From Brevibacillus antibioticus (lineage in GTDB: Bacteria; Bacillota; Bacilli; Brevibacillales; Brevibacillaceae): 64,000 nt of DNA. The stretch is from assembly GCF_005217615.1 (NCBI RefSeq), contig NZ_SZNK01000001.1, forward strand, positions 577,501-641,500. Reading direction: 5' to 3'. Below the pieces are notes generated by a model. It was given only the letters and a program-made list of their open reading frames with translations, was not told the origin of the DNA and made no database searches. This document shows, in pieces, positions 53,961 through 63,369 of the stretch. The translations under genes and the position numbers were made by a program. Every line of letters begins with the position of its first letter. The stretch's first letter is position 1.

Positions 53961-54140
53961 ACTTCAATCCAATCTCTAACTGGCGTAGAGGCATCAACTC
54001 TCCTTGGTACTGTAGCAGGCATATTCTTTTTCACCTGATAAGCGTCCATCACCAATTTAGGAGGAAGGGCACCCGCGCTTTTTCAATACATAAGCTACCT
54101 CGTTGCGGTCTCCAGTTTAGGCCGAAGCAGATGTGAAATT
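53961..54140. other. gap with a possible decayed coding remnant
   Basis: No intact gene. On the minus strand an open frame without a proper start (about 54082 down to 53960) would encode a stretch containing LVMDAYQVKKNMPA and VDASTPVRDWIEV. A different frame just upstream reads DRNEVAYVLKKR before stopping. This could be a frameshifted relic of a short gene, or chance. Confidence 0.25.
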
Positions 54141-54141
54141 A

Positions 54142-54180
54142 GAAAAAGACACGATCCTGAAAAGTAGCTCGTGTCTTTTC
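54142..54180 (-). terminator. terminator after the anti-sigma factor gene
   Basis: On the minus strand, AAAAGACACGA and TCGTGTCTTTT form an 11-bp stem followed by T-rich sequence. Confidence 0.85.
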
Positions 54181-54197
54181 CAATTGTAGGGATCTTT

Positions 54198-55592
54198 TTA
54201 TAGATTCCACGTGATATGTTTGGTAGCATCCATTAATTCATTTAAGGTAACTCCGTTTGCGGTCACTACCACATACAACGATTGGTTGTCGGATTGAGCG
54301 TTAAAATGAACCGCATGCTGGGCTGTTGAACCTTTTGAATCGGTTTGATCAAAAGAAACGGCGATAGCTTGCTCTCCGTTGACAGCGAACAACTGAGTAG
54401 CGGAGAAGGTGCCTGGGATAGAGAGGCTGCGCTTGCCTTCTGTATTACGCACCACATCTAGGCGAATCCAGTCGTTGTTCCGCTTGTAATCTGCTGTTAA
54501 GCGAGTCACCTTCTGACTGGTTTCGGATTCATATTGGACCGATACCGTACTCATCGAGAACCCATTCGGTGCTTGCGAGAGGGTAGGCACGGGCATATCT
54601 GATGCTTGTACAGCGGTGTTTAAATCCGAGAAGGAGGAGAGCGTAATGGGCTGATTCGCTACCGACGGCAGCGTTGGACCCACTAATGCGTTCTCAGCCT
54701 TACTGCCATCAGCAGTGTCTGGTTCCACTTGGGAAGCGATCCCAAAAGTCGTAGGCTTCTCACCAGCAGCGCCATTGGCTTTCTTAGCGGCTACATGGTT
54801 ACCAGTATTTGCTGACACGGCTGGAACTTCCGATTTCGCTTTGGCTGCTTGATCAGCTGAGTTCCCTTGTAATCCGCGAGATGCCACGCTGTTTTGCCCG
54901 TCTTTATTGATAGTACGTGGCTCGGGTGCTACTACTTTTTCCTCTGGTTTCACCATCGCAATCGCATTGTTCGATTGGGGAGGTGTTGCAGGAGGTGTAT
55001 GTTTTGCAGGTGCAGTCAGAGCGACCTGCGATTGTGTAGCAGTGGACTCTGGATTGCTTTCTGCTTTTTTCATCGTCGGAGTATCGGCTGCTGCTGGTAT
55101 GGAAGCGATAGCAGGTGCTGGATCTGAGGGTGCCGATTTTGATGCCGAGTCTTCGAATGCAAAAGTGTTTTGGTTGTCTTTTATCTCGTTTTCTTGTATG
55201 GCAGCCATTTGAATATTATCCGGTGCCAGTTGTTGGTAGCTGACGAAACCAACTGCAAGCAAGACAGCCGCTGCGCTAACCAAGGCGTATGAAGGGAAGC
55301 CTTTGGTCCAACGCTTGTTTGGCTTTGTTATCACAGTGCTCGCTTGTTGCTCTGGAGATGCAGTAGCGGCGTGAGGGGGTACACCTTTTCCGGCGGTCTG
55401 GTAGATTGCTTGCATGATTCTATCTTCCAGGTTCGCTTGAGGTAGTGGAACCTCCTTCAAGAACTGCACCTCCTCTTCTGTTGTCATTTGCGTTTCTATC
55501 CAAGCGATGCATTCGTCACAGGTTTCAATATGTGAGTGCGAGTCGCTATCTGTGTCATCTAGCCATGCTTTTCTAAATGCCTGGCAGTTCAT
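54198..55592 (-). CDS. membrane anti-sigma factor with zinc-finger (ZAS) domain
   Basis: A 464-aa protein. The N-terminus is a ZAS/zf-HC2 domain with C3 and H21-x3-C25-x2-C28 (HIETCDECIAW), which holds the sigma factor at the membrane. A single helix (near 100-120, YALVSAAAVLLAVGFVSY) leads to a long Ala/Pro/Ser/Lys-rich outside region (about 120-330) and a globular C-terminus. It starts 20 bases inside the sigma gene (after AAGGGGGG). The earlier in-frame start lies further within sigma and has no ribosome site. Confidence 0.88.
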   Translation of the reverse strand: MNCQAFRKAWLDDTDSDSHSHIETCDECIAWIETQMTTEEEVQFLKEVPLPQANLEDRIMQAIYQTAGKGVPPHAATASPEQQASTVITKPNKRWTKGFPSYALVSAAAVLLAVGFVSYQQLAPDNIQMAAIQENEIKDNQNTFAFEDSASKSAPSDPAPAIASIPAAADTPTMKKAESNPESTATQSQVALTAPAKHTPPATPPQSNNAIAMVKPEEKVVAPEPRTINKDGQNSVASRGLQGNSADQAAKAKSEVPAVSANTGNHVAAKKANGAAGEKPTTFGIASQVEPDTADGSKAENALVGPTLPSVANQPITLSSFSDLNTAVQASDMPVPTLSQAPNGFSMSTVSVQYESETSQKVTRLTADYKRNNDWIRLDVVRNTEGKRSLSIPGTFSATQLFAVNGEQAIAVSFDQTDSKGSTAQHAVHFNAQSDNQSLYVVVTANGVTLNELMDATKHITWNL

Positions 55593-56142
55593 GTACGAGC
55601 CCCCCTTCCTTGCGGGATAACAATTTTGCGAGTTCCTGACGAGCACGCAAGTAACGGACGCGAGCTGTAGATTCGGCGATGCCGAGGAGTGTAGCTATTT
55701 TTTCAAATGGATATTCGTGCGTACAGCGAAGGACGATCACTTCTCGATAAGAATCTGACAGTAAGGCAAAGGCTTCCTTAATTTCTCGACGTTGCTCTTT
55801 TGTCATGAGCGATTCCTGAGGGGATTCGTCCCGTGTATTGGATGGCACATAGGCCAATTGTTCATCCGAGTCATGATACTTTCGGCGACGCAAGAAGTCG
55901 ATGCTCTTATTTCGGGCAAGCGTATGTAACCAAGAAGAAAATTGGCTGTCCCCACGGAATGTGGACAATTTTTCATACGCTTTAACAAAAACTTCCTGAG
56001 TGAGATCCTCTGCATCAGAGCGATTGTTTACCATTTTGTAAATGAAAACGTAGATCATATGCTGATATCGCTGGATGAGGTCGCGATACGCTTCGATGTC
56101 GCCTTGAAGAATCCGCTGAATGATTTCGGCGTCGGATTGCAT
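55573..56142 (-). CDS. ECF-type RNA polymerase sigma factor
   Basis: A 189-aa sigma factor of the SigW/SigX kind. Region 2 is DLTQEVFVKAYEKLSTFRGD with FSSWLHTLARNKSIDFLRRR. Region 4 is YREVIVLRCTHEYPFEKIAT followed by the helix-turn-helix IAESTARVRYLRARQEL. ATG 56142 follows GGGAGG by 11 bases; a TTG at 56211 would lengthen it without similarity. It lies 52 bases after the XPB helicase gene, in the same direction, with its anti-sigma gene overlapping downstream. Confidence 0.92.
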   Translation of the reverse strand: MQSDAEIIQRILQGDIEAYRDLIQRYQHMIYVFIYKMVNNRSDAEDLTQEVFVKAYEKLSTFRGDSQFSSWLHTLARNKSIDFLRRRKYHDSDEQLAYVPSNTRDESPQESLMTKEQRREIKEAFALLSDSYREVIVLRCTHEYPFEKIATLLGIAESTARVRYLRARQELAKLLSRKEGGLVHELPGI

Positions 56143-56194
56143 TGAATCTTTGGCCTCCCTTCCCTCTATGAGACGCTGGTGATTCGTAAATGTT

Positions 56195-57868
56195 TCAGAC
56201 CAGCGTTTCAATTTCTATAATATCGTATGGATAGCCTTGTTCGACCAGAAAAAGCTGGCGATGGAGCGAAAACTCCTGCTCTCTCGTGTCCCTCGTTACC
56301 AATGTATAAAAATGGGCGGTGTTGTTGTCTGTTTTGGGCCTTAAGATACGTCCCAGGCGCTGTGCCTCTTCTTGTCTGGAACCATACGTCCCGGAGATTT
56401 GGATTGCGACGTTGGCATCCGGCAAATCAACCGCAAAGTTGGCTACCTTGGATACGATCAGGCGTGTAATTTCCCCTTTTTTAAACTGCGTGTACAAAAG
56501 CTCGCGTTCTTTGTCCGGTACTTTTCCTGTAATAAGTGGCAGTTGGAGGGCCGTTGCCATCTGCTCCAGTTGATCGATATATTGCCCGATGATCAAAACG
56601 CGATCGTGGGCGTGCCTCTCCAATAGCTCGCGGACGACCTCCAGTTTTTTGGGATTTTCCGCCGCAATGCGAAACTTTTGACGAGCGGTTGCATGTGCAT
56701 AAGCCTCCCGCCACTTCGGCTCAAAGGGGAGTCGAATTTCTCGGCAATGCGCCTCTGCGATCCAGCCTTGCTCTTCCATGACTTTCCACGGAATCTCGTA
56801 CTTTTTTGGACCAATCAGCGTGAAAACATCTTCCTCCCGCCCGTCTTCACGAACAAGAGTAGCAGTCAGCCCAAGTCTGCGAGTAGCTTGAATCCCAGAA
56901 GTAACACGAAAGATGGGTGCAGGCAACAAATGCACCTCATCGTAAATAATAAGCCCCCAGTCGCGCTCTGAAAAGAGTTTCAGATGAGGAAAATCATCTT
57001 CGGCGGTGGGGCGGTATGTAAGAATTTGATAAGTCGCCACAGTTATTGGCTTGACTTCTTTGTTGTCACCAGTGTATTCGCCGACCATGTTTGGATCAAG
57101 TCCTGTTTTGTCCAAGAGCTCTGCGATCCATTGACGAACTGATGTCGTATTCGTGGTCAAAATGAGTGTGGCTGTTTGCAATTGGCAAATAGCACCAAGT
57201 CCAATGACCGTTTTTCCAGCACCACAGGGCAGGACGAGTACACCGCTTCCCCCGGTCACAGCGCCTCCGGAATAGAAGGCATCGACAGCTTCATTTTGAT
57301 AAGAGCGCAAGGAGAATGCTCGGCCTCGGGATGTCGTTTCCCGCAAGCTGACTGCACAGGATTCGCCTTCTGTATAGCCTGCCAAATCTTGAACAGGAAA
57401 CCCGAGCTTGATCAGCTCTTGTTTGATCAGTCCGCGCGCATAGCTTTTGATGACGAATTCATTCTCAAAAAGAGCAGCGATTGATTTATAACTGGTCACC
57501 TCTGCTAAAAGAAGTGGGTCTTCACTCATTAATACGAGTTGATCGCCAATGCGTTCCAAACGAAACAAGCCGTATTTTCGCATCGTATCTTCAATTTCTT
57601 TGACAATAGTTGGAGGGACACCGTACTTGCTGTAGCTGCCAAGCACTTCTGTTACCTCTTGTGATGTAAGACCAGATGCAGCCGCATTCCAAAGCGATAA
57701 AGGGGTGATCCGATACGTATGGATGTATTCTGGGTTCTTGATTAGCTCGGTAAAACCACTGATAGCTTGTCTGGCCTCGGGAAATAGAGGATGCTGCGTT
57801 TCCAACAATATCGTTCGATCGCTTTGAACGATCAAGGGCAGGTCTGGACGGTACGACAATAGACTCAC
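56195..57868 (-). CDS. XPB/Rad25-like DNA helicase
   Basis: A 557-aa superfamily 2 helicase. An N-terminal helicase-XPB domain (residues about 1-170) is followed by Walker A LPCGAGKTVIG (near 215), the DEVH box in LIIYDEVHLLP (near 310), the GLTATLVREDG motif and the motif VI region RLGRILRPKTD. XPB melts DNA for repair in eukaryotes; bacterial forms occur in some lineages and are thought to act in DNA repair. It is the first gene of a leftward group with sigma and anti-sigma factors. Confidence 0.9.
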   Translation of the reverse strand: MSLLSYRPDLPLIVQSDRTILLETQHPLFPEARQAISGFTELIKNPEYIHTYRITPLSLWNAAASGLTSQEVTEVLGSYSKYGVPPTIVKEIEDTMRKYGLFRLERIGDQLVLMSEDPLLLAEVTSYKSIAALFENEFVIKSYARGLIKQELIKLGFPVQDLAGYTEGESCAVSLRETTSRGRAFSLRSYQNEAVDAFYSGGAVTGGSGVLVLPCGAGKTVIGLGAICQLQTATLILTTNTTSVRQWIAELLDKTGLDPNMVGEYTGDNKEVKPITVATYQILTYRPTAEDDFPHLKLFSERDWGLIIYDEVHLLPAPIFRVTSGIQATRRLGLTATLVREDGREEDVFTLIGPKKYEIPWKVMEEQGWIAEAHCREIRLPFEPKWREAYAHATARQKFRIAAENPKKLEVVRELLERHAHDRVLIIGQYIDQLEQMATALQLPLITGKVPDKERELLYTQFKKGEITRLIVSKVANFAVDLPDANVAIQISGTYGSRQEEAQRLGRILRPKTDNNTAHFYTLVTRDTREQEFSLHRQLFLVEQGYPYDIIEIETLV

Positions 57869-57949
57869 CTCATTAAAAAAGGCATAGGAATCAGCACTAT
57901 GGTATCACAATCTCAAAAAGAAAGAAAAACGAACAGGTAACATTTTGGC

Positions 57950-59320
57950 GTGGATGGGAAACAATATCCCAAAGCATGGACGGAAAGGATGTCGGGGAGC
58001 ATGGCAATTTGGGGAAGCTTGTTTCATTTGATCTTGGTCATGATCCTCGTACTCCTGAACGGGTTCTTTGTTGCGACCGAATTCGCGATCGTAAAAGTAA
58101 GGGAATCGCGCATTGCACAGCTCGCAGCGGAAGGAAACAAGCGCGCTGTTGACGTCGAGAGAGTCCTCCGCAATTTGGATGCCTACCTCTCCGCGTGCCA
58201 ACTTGGGATTACGCTGGCTTCATTAGGACTCGGTTGGCTGGGAGAGCCTGCCGTCGCGCATCTCTTGCATCCCGTTTTTCGTTATTTCCATTTAAATGAA
58301 ACGGTTGTTACCAGTATTTCCTTTATTATCGCTTTTTCGCTGATAACGTTTTTGCATATCGTGCTGGGGGAGCTGGCACCTAAGACACTGGCTATTCAAT
58401 ACTCCGAAAAGGTGGTACTTGCGATAGCCAAACCGATCCAACTCTTTTACAAAATCATGTATCCCTTTATTCAAATGCTGAACTGGTCCGCGAGTCGTTT
58501 TCTTGCGCTCTTTCATATATCGTTAGAGCCGCATCAGGAAGCACATACAGAAGAAGAAATACGCATTCTTGTCAACGAAAGTCATAAAAGCGGCTTGATT
58601 GATCAAACCGAACTGATGCTGGTCGATAATATTTTTGATTTCTCGGAGACGATGGCAAGAGAAATCATGGTTCCGCGTACGGATATGGTTGTCTTGAACC
58701 TGCGCGATCCTTTTGACGAGAACGTCAAGCATGTCCAAAATGGACGGTTTACCCGATATCCAGTAGTGGATGGTGACAAGGACCATGTTGTGGGTAGTTT
58801 GCACATCAAGGATATGTTGACAGGGCTTTTGGAAGGAGAGAGCCATGACCTTCAGACCTTCATGCGTTCCATTTTGACGGTACCGGAGACGATCTCGATC
58901 AGCCGATTGTTGACTATGCTGCAAAAACAACGTGGGCAAATGGCGATTATCATTGATGAGTATGGAGGGACTGCCGGGCTGGTGACCCTCGAAGATATAA
59001 TGGAAGAAATTGTTGGAGACATTCAGGACGAGTTCGACGATGAACGCCCAGAGGTAGAACGCAGTGACGGCATGCTGTCATTGGACGGGCGCATGTTATT
59101 GGAAGAAGTGGGCGATTATCTGGACATCGAATTAGAGTCGAGCGATGTAGATACGCTTGCTGGCTGGATTTACATGCAGATCGACCATCCGCCGCGCGTG
59201 GGGGATCGGGTAAAAGAGGGAAAGTACGAATTTGTCGTGGGAGAGGTCGACCATTACAGAATCACCAGGGTATATGCAAAGAAAGTCGGCAAAGCAGAAG
59301 AAGAAATCAGTTCCACGTAA
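57950..59320 (+). CDS. CNNM/CorC (HlyC) family transporter
   Basis: A protein of about 440-456 aa, probably a magnesium or cobalt exporter. The DUF21/CNNM membrane domain (LVLLNGFFVATEFAIVKVRE, LGELAPKTLAIQYSE) is followed by a paired CBS domain (residues about 230-345) and a C-terminal CorC_HlyC domain (GGTAGLVTLEDIMEEIVGDI). The start is unsure: GTG 57950 is listed, while ATG 57989 and ATG 58001 are also in frame and the membrane domain starts just after the latter. Confidence 0.9.
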   Translation: MDGKQYPKAWTERMSGSMAIWGSLFHLILVMILVLLNGFFVATEFAIVKVRESRIAQLAAEGNKRAVDVERVLRNLDAYLSACQLGITLASLGLGWLGEPAVAHLLHPVFRYFHLNETVVTSISFIIAFSLITFLHIVLGELAPKTLAIQYSEKVVLAIAKPIQLFYKIMYPFIQMLNWSASRFLALFHISLEPHQEAHTEEEIRILVNESHKSGLIDQTELMLVDNIFDFSETMAREIMVPRTDMVVLNLRDPFDENVKHVQNGRFTRYPVVDGDKDHVVGSLHIKDMLTGLLEGESHDLQTFMRSILTVPETISISRLLTMLQKQRGQMAIIIDEYGGTAGLVTLEDIMEEIVGDIQDEFDDERPEVERSDGMLSLDGRMLLEEVGDYLDIELESSDVDTLAGWIYMQIDHPPRVGDRVKEGKYEFVVGEVDHYRITRVYAKKVGKAEEEISST

Positions 59321-59336
59321 GTGAGGAAAGGGGGGC

Positions 59337-59365
59337 TTCTCAATGCGTAATATAATTGCTATAAT
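59337..59365 (+). promoter_or_regulatory. promoter of the ABC importer operon
   Basis: TTCTCA (59337-59342), a 17-base spacer and TATAAT (59360-59365). No T-box leader is visible in the 90 bases before the first gene. Confidence 0.55.
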
Positions 59366-59454
59366 GGGACACAAGTTGCATAGATGGCAATGAGCCTAAT
59401 TGCTTAGGGTGATTAGGAGCAGCGAAAGAGTAGAGACTAGAGGAGGAAGTACAG

Positions 59455-60459
59455 ATGAGACGAGCAGTCAGTATGGTACTGACCGCATTGCTGGCGTTTT
59501 CTTTGGCAGCATGTGGCAACGAAACAGGTGGGAAAACAGAGACAGCAGCAACGACAGGCCAAGGGCAAACAGTGAAGCTGGGGCTGACGCAATTCGTGGA
59601 GCACCCTGCGCTGGATGCTATTCATAAAGGAATTTTGGATGGTCTGAAGGATGCTGGCTACGAAGAGGGCAAGAACTTGGAGGTAGACTCCCAGAACGCC
59701 CATGGTGACATGAACAATACGGTCTCGATCGCACAGAAGTATGCCGGAGATAAAAAGGATATTGTCGTAGCGATTGCGACGTCATCCGCTCAGGCAGCAG
59801 CCAAGGCGATTGCTGACAAACCTGTTATTTTCAGTTCGGTAACAGACCCGATCTCGGCTCAATTGGTTGGCAGTCTGGAGAAGCCAGACAAAAATGTGAC
59901 CGGGACGTCCGATAAAGTATCGATGGAACAACAATTGAAGCTGGTGAAAACCTTCCTGCCTGAGCTGAAAAAGCTGGGCGTGATCTACACGACCTCCGAA
60001 ATTAACTCAGAGGTACAGGTCAAAGAATTGGAAGACGCAGCGAAAAAAGAAGGCGTAGGAATCGTTAAGGCAGGCATTTCACAGCTATCCGAAGTGCAGC
60101 TGGCAGCTCAAAGTCTTGCTAGTAAAGCAGATGCCATTATTATCCCAATTGACAACACCGTTGTTTCTTCCTTTGAAGCGGTGCTCGGAGCAGCAGAGGC
60201 AAACAAAATCCCTGTATTTGCTTCCGATACCGATACAGTGAAACGTGGAGCGGTTGCTACTTACGGGATTGATTACTACCAAATCGGTAAACAAACAGGC
60301 AATATGGCTGCCCGTATCTTAAAAGGGCAAAGTGTTGCTGATACTCCTGTAGAGATTTCGAAACAAGCTGATTTGTATATTAATGAAACAGCTGCTGCAA
60401 AGTTTGGGCTCACTATTACTGAGGCACTCAAACAACAGGCGAAAGAAATCATCAAGTAA
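59455..60459 (+). CDS. ABC transporter substrate-binding lipoprotein 1 (TrpX-like)
   Basis: A 334-aa lipoprotein: signal peptide and lipobox SLAA-C (Cys20). It belongs to the TrpX/DUF534 family of binding proteins (GLTQFVEHPALDA, DKPVIFSSVTDPISAQLV, NVTGTSD), which bind aromatic amino acids or related compounds. AGAGGAGGAAG precedes the ATG. A terminator at 60459-60486 separates it from a homologous copy. Confidence 0.9.
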   Translation: MRRAVSMVLTALLAFSLAACGNETGGKTETAATTGQGQTVKLGLTQFVEHPALDAIHKGILDGLKDAGYEEGKNLEVDSQNAHGDMNNTVSIAQKYAGDKKDIVVAIATSSAQAAAKAIADKPVIFSSVTDPISAQLVGSLEKPDKNVTGTSDKVSMEQQLKLVKTFLPELKKLGVIYTTSEINSEVQVKELEDAAKKEGVGIVKAGISQLSEVQLAAQSLASKADAIIIPIDNTVVSSFEAVLGAAEANKIPVFASDTDTVKRGAVATYGIDYYQIGKQTGNMAARILKGQSVADTPVEISKQADLYINETAAAKFGLTITEALKQQAKEIIK

Positions 60460-60486
60460 AAAGAGAGCGTCATGCTCTCTTTTTAT
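60459..60486 (+). terminator. terminator between the two binding-protein genes
   Basis: AAAGAGAGC/GCTCTCTTT with a 5-base loop and T4. It likely limits, without abolishing, transcription of the downstream genes. Confidence 0.8.
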
Positions 60487-60549
60487 TCTTTTAAAACCGT
60501 TTTATCCATGTTAAACTGTAGAAAAAATTCACGAGGGGGAATTCACTAA

Positions 60550-61605
60550 ATGTTCAAACAAAAGAAGAGTATTAAAATTTTTCAGAGTTTTTTATTTCCT
60601 TTATTGCTTTTGTCTGTTACCGCTTGTGGACAGCAAAGCACTACCCCTGCAAACAATCCTACACCCGCTCCTGCAACTACGACGGCATCTGCCCCGTCTA
60701 CTGAAACTAAGCAGCTGACCATTGGAATTGCCCAATTCGTTGAACACCCCGCTTTGGATGCAGCAAGAGAGGGCTTTATCAGCCAACTGGCTAAAAACGG
60801 TTACGAAAAAGACAAGCAAGTAAAAATTGATGTGCAATCCGCTCAAGCGAGCATGGATACAGCCATTCAGATTGCCCAAAAATTTGAGGCTGACAAAGTA
60901 GATTTGGTGTTGGCCATTGCGACTCCAATGGCACAGGCTGCCACACAAACGAGTAAAGAAATTCCGATCCTGTTTACTGCGGTAACAGATCCTGTAGAAA
61001 CTGGTCTGGTTGCAGCGATGGACAAGCCGGGAGCGAACGTAACCGGTACATCGGATATGAATCCAGTCGAAGAGCAATTGAAGCTGATCAAAGAAATGAA
61101 AGCTGATGCGAAATCGGTTGGAATCATTTATAGTTCTGGCGAAGTCAACTCCAAAGTACAGGTAGATACTGCAAAAGCTGTAGCTGGCAAGCTTGGTTTA
61201 GAAATTAAAGAAGCGGCGATTACGAGCGCGACAGAGGTGAAGCAAGCAGCTGAGTCCATGGTGGGCAAAGTAGATGCTTTCTACGTACCAACTGACAACA
61301 TGGTCGTATCTTCGATTGCAGCTGTGATCGGAGTCGCTGAAGCACAAAAAATTCCGGTCATCGCTGGTGAAGAAAACTCTGTGAAGAGCGGAGCGATTGC
61401 CACTTACGGAATCGACTACACGAAGCTGGGCGAGCAAACAGCCGATATGGCGACAAAAATCCTGAAGGGTGAAGCGAAGCCAGCTGATATGGCTGTTGAA
61501 ATGCAAGCAGACATGAAGCTCGTATTGAATAAGAAAGCAGCGGAAAAAATGGGTGTGACGATTCCGCAAACCATGCTCGACCGTGCTGGACAAGTGATCG
61601 AGTAA
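60550..61605 (+). CDS. ABC transporter substrate-binding lipoprotein 2 (TrpX-like)
   Basis: A 351-aa lipoprotein with lipobox SVTA-C (Cys26) and a Thr/Pro/Ala linker. It is clearly paralogous to the preceding protein (GIAQFVEHPALDA, ILFTAVTDPVETGLV, NVTGTSD). It is 28 bases from the permease gene, so it may be the main partner of the transporter, with the first copy giving a second specificity. Confidence 0.9.
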   Translation: MFKQKKSIKIFQSFLFPLLLLSVTACGQQSTTPANNPTPAPATTTASAPSTETKQLTIGIAQFVEHPALDAAREGFISQLAKNGYEKDKQVKIDVQSAQASMDTAIQIAQKFEADKVDLVLAIATPMAQAATQTSKEIPILFTAVTDPVETGLVAAMDKPGANVTGTSDMNPVEEQLKLIKEMKADAKSVGIIYSSGEVNSKVQVDTAKAVAGKLGLEIKEAAITSATEVKQAAESMVGKVDAFYVPTDNMVVSSIAAVIGVAEAQKIPVIAGEENSVKSGAIATYGIDYTKLGEQTADMATKILKGEAKPADMAVEMQADMKLVLNKKAAEKMGVTIPQTMLDRAGQVIE

Positions 61606-61633
61606 TAAATGCAGTAATTGGAGGATTTCTTCT

Positions 61634-62569
61634 ATGAATCAACTGGCATTAATGGGAGCCATTGAGCAAGGTTTACTATTTGGTATCTTGGCTCTCGGTG
61701 TATATCTGACCTTCCGAGTCCTAAACGTTCCTGACTTGACTGTAGATGGTAGTTTTGCCTTGGGAGGCGCAATCGCAGCCAAATTCATTATCGAGGGCAC
61801 TAATCCGTTTTTGGCCACCCTACTGGCTTTCATCGTAGGTGGTTTGGCAGGAGCTTTTACGGGCGTCTTGCATACCAAAGGAAAGATTAACGCACTTTTG
61901 GCGGGGATCTTGACGATGATCGCTTTGTACTCGATCAATTTGCGTGTTATGGGAAAAGCGAATCTGCCTCTTTTGCGGGAAGATACTTTGTTCACTTATG
62001 TGAAGGATATGGGCATTCCAAACCTGGCCGTAGGTGGAGTTACCTTGCTGTCTGGTGTAGCAATCATCTTTATCGTAGGTGTTCTGGTGTTGAAGCTCAT
62101 CATTGACTGGTTCCTGCATACGGATATGGGTCTTGATTTACGTGCGACAGGTGACAACTCGAAGATGATCCGCAGCTTTGGGGTAAACACGGATTCAACA
62201 ACGATTATCGGTTTGGCTCTCTCTAATGGCCTGGTAGCTTTAGCTGGTGCCTGGGTAGCTCAATACCAAGGCTTTGCGGATGTAGGAATGGGGATCGGGA
62301 TGATCGTCATCGGTCTCGCTTCCGTTATTGTCGGGGAAGTTTTGTTTGGCAGCTCTTCGATTTTCCGAGTGACGCTTGCTGTCGTTCTCGGCTCGATTGT
62401 GTACCGTTTGGTTATTGCACTGGCTCTGGATAAAGGACTCAATCCTTCTGACATGAAGCTGATTACTGCCCTGATTGTTATCGTTGCCCTGACAGTCCCA
62501 ACTGTGGCAAAAGGCATCTGGAAAAAGCAGGCGGTACGCACGGCAAGGGGAGGAAGCAGCGATGCTTAA
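61634..62569 (+). CDS. ABC transporter permease (TrpY-like)
   Basis: A 311-aa membrane protein with about nine helices, of the branched-chain amino acid permease fold: LGVYLTFRVLNVPDLTVDGS near the N-terminus and LRATGDNSKMIRSFGVN in a cytoplasmic loop. It overlaps the ATPase gene by eight bases. Confidence 0.9.
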   Translation: MNQLALMGAIEQGLLFGILALGVYLTFRVLNVPDLTVDGSFALGGAIAAKFIIEGTNPFLATLLAFIVGGLAGAFTGVLHTKGKINALLAGILTMIALYSINLRVMGKANLPLLREDTLFTYVKDMGIPNLAVGGVTLLSGVAIIFIVGVLVLKLIIDWFLHTDMGLDLRATGDNSKMIRSFGVNTDSTTIIGLALSNGLVALAGAWVAQYQGFADVGMGIGMIVIGLASVIVGEVLFGSSSIFRVTLAVVLGSIVYRLVIALALDKGLNPSDMKLITALIVIVALTVPTVAKGIWKKQAVRTARGGSSDA

Positions 62570-63359
62570 AATTACAAACGTCAACAAAGTATTCAACGCA
62601 GGAACTGTGAATGAAAAGATTGCGCTTCGAAACGTCAATCTGCATGTTAAGAAAGGAGAGTTCATCACCGTTATCGGTAGTAATGGTGCCGGTAAATCGA
62701 CGATGATGAACATGATCTCCGGCGGACTGACACCAGATAACGGAAGCATTCAGATTGACGGGAAAGATGTCACACGCTTGGCGGAGCACCAGCGTGCAGG
62801 TCTGATCGGCCGTGTGTTTCAGGACCCAATGGCAGGTACAGCGCCGAACATGACGATTGAGGAAAATCTGGCAATCGCTTTGGGTCGGGGAAAACGTCGT
62901 ACACTTGGGTTTGGGGTGAATAATCAGAAGCGAGAGCTGTTCCGCGAGCAGCTCAAGCAGCTGGATCAAGGGCTGGAGAACCGTTTGAAGACCAAAGTCG
63001 GTTTTCTCTCAGGAGGACAGCGTCAAGCACTGAGCCTGTTGATGGCAACCTTCACGGAGCCGAAGATTTTACTCCTCGATGAGCATACAGCAGCGCTTGA
63101 CCCGAAACGGGCGCAGTTGATTGTAGATTTAACCGAAAAAATCGTGGAGCGCTATAAACTGACGACAATCATGGTCACGCATAATATGGAACAAGCGTTG
63201 AACATGGGTAATCGTCTGTTGATGCTCCACGATGGGGGAATCATCCTCGACATTCCGGATGAGAAAAAACGGACGATGAAACCGCAGGATTTGCTTCGAG
63301 CATTCGAAACAGCCCGCGGTGGAGAAAGCTTCAGTGAAGATCGCTTCTTGTTAACCTAA
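62562..63359 (+). CDS. ABC transporter ATP-binding protein (TrpZ-like)
   Basis: A 265-aa ATPase. Walker A GSNGAGKSTMMN (near 38), signature FLSGGQRQALSLL, Walker B ILLLDEHTAALDP (His replaces the usual Pro after Glu, as in this family) and the H-loop MVTHNMEQAL are intact. It completes the importer with the permease and two binding proteins. Confidence 0.93.
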   Translation: MLKITNVNKVFNAGTVNEKIALRNVNLHVKKGEFITVIGSNGAGKSTMMNMISGGLTPDNGSIQIDGKDVTRLAEHQRAGLIGRVFQDPMAGTAPNMTIEENLAIALGRGKRRTLGFGVNNQKRELFREQLKQLDQGLENRLKTKVGFLSGGQRQALSLLMATFTEPKILLLDEHTAALDPKRAQLIVDLTEKIVERYKLTTIMVTHNMEQALNMGNRLLMLHDGGIILDIPDEKKRTMKPQDLLRAFETARGGESFSEDRFLLT

Positions 63360-63369
63360 TCGGATCGAA

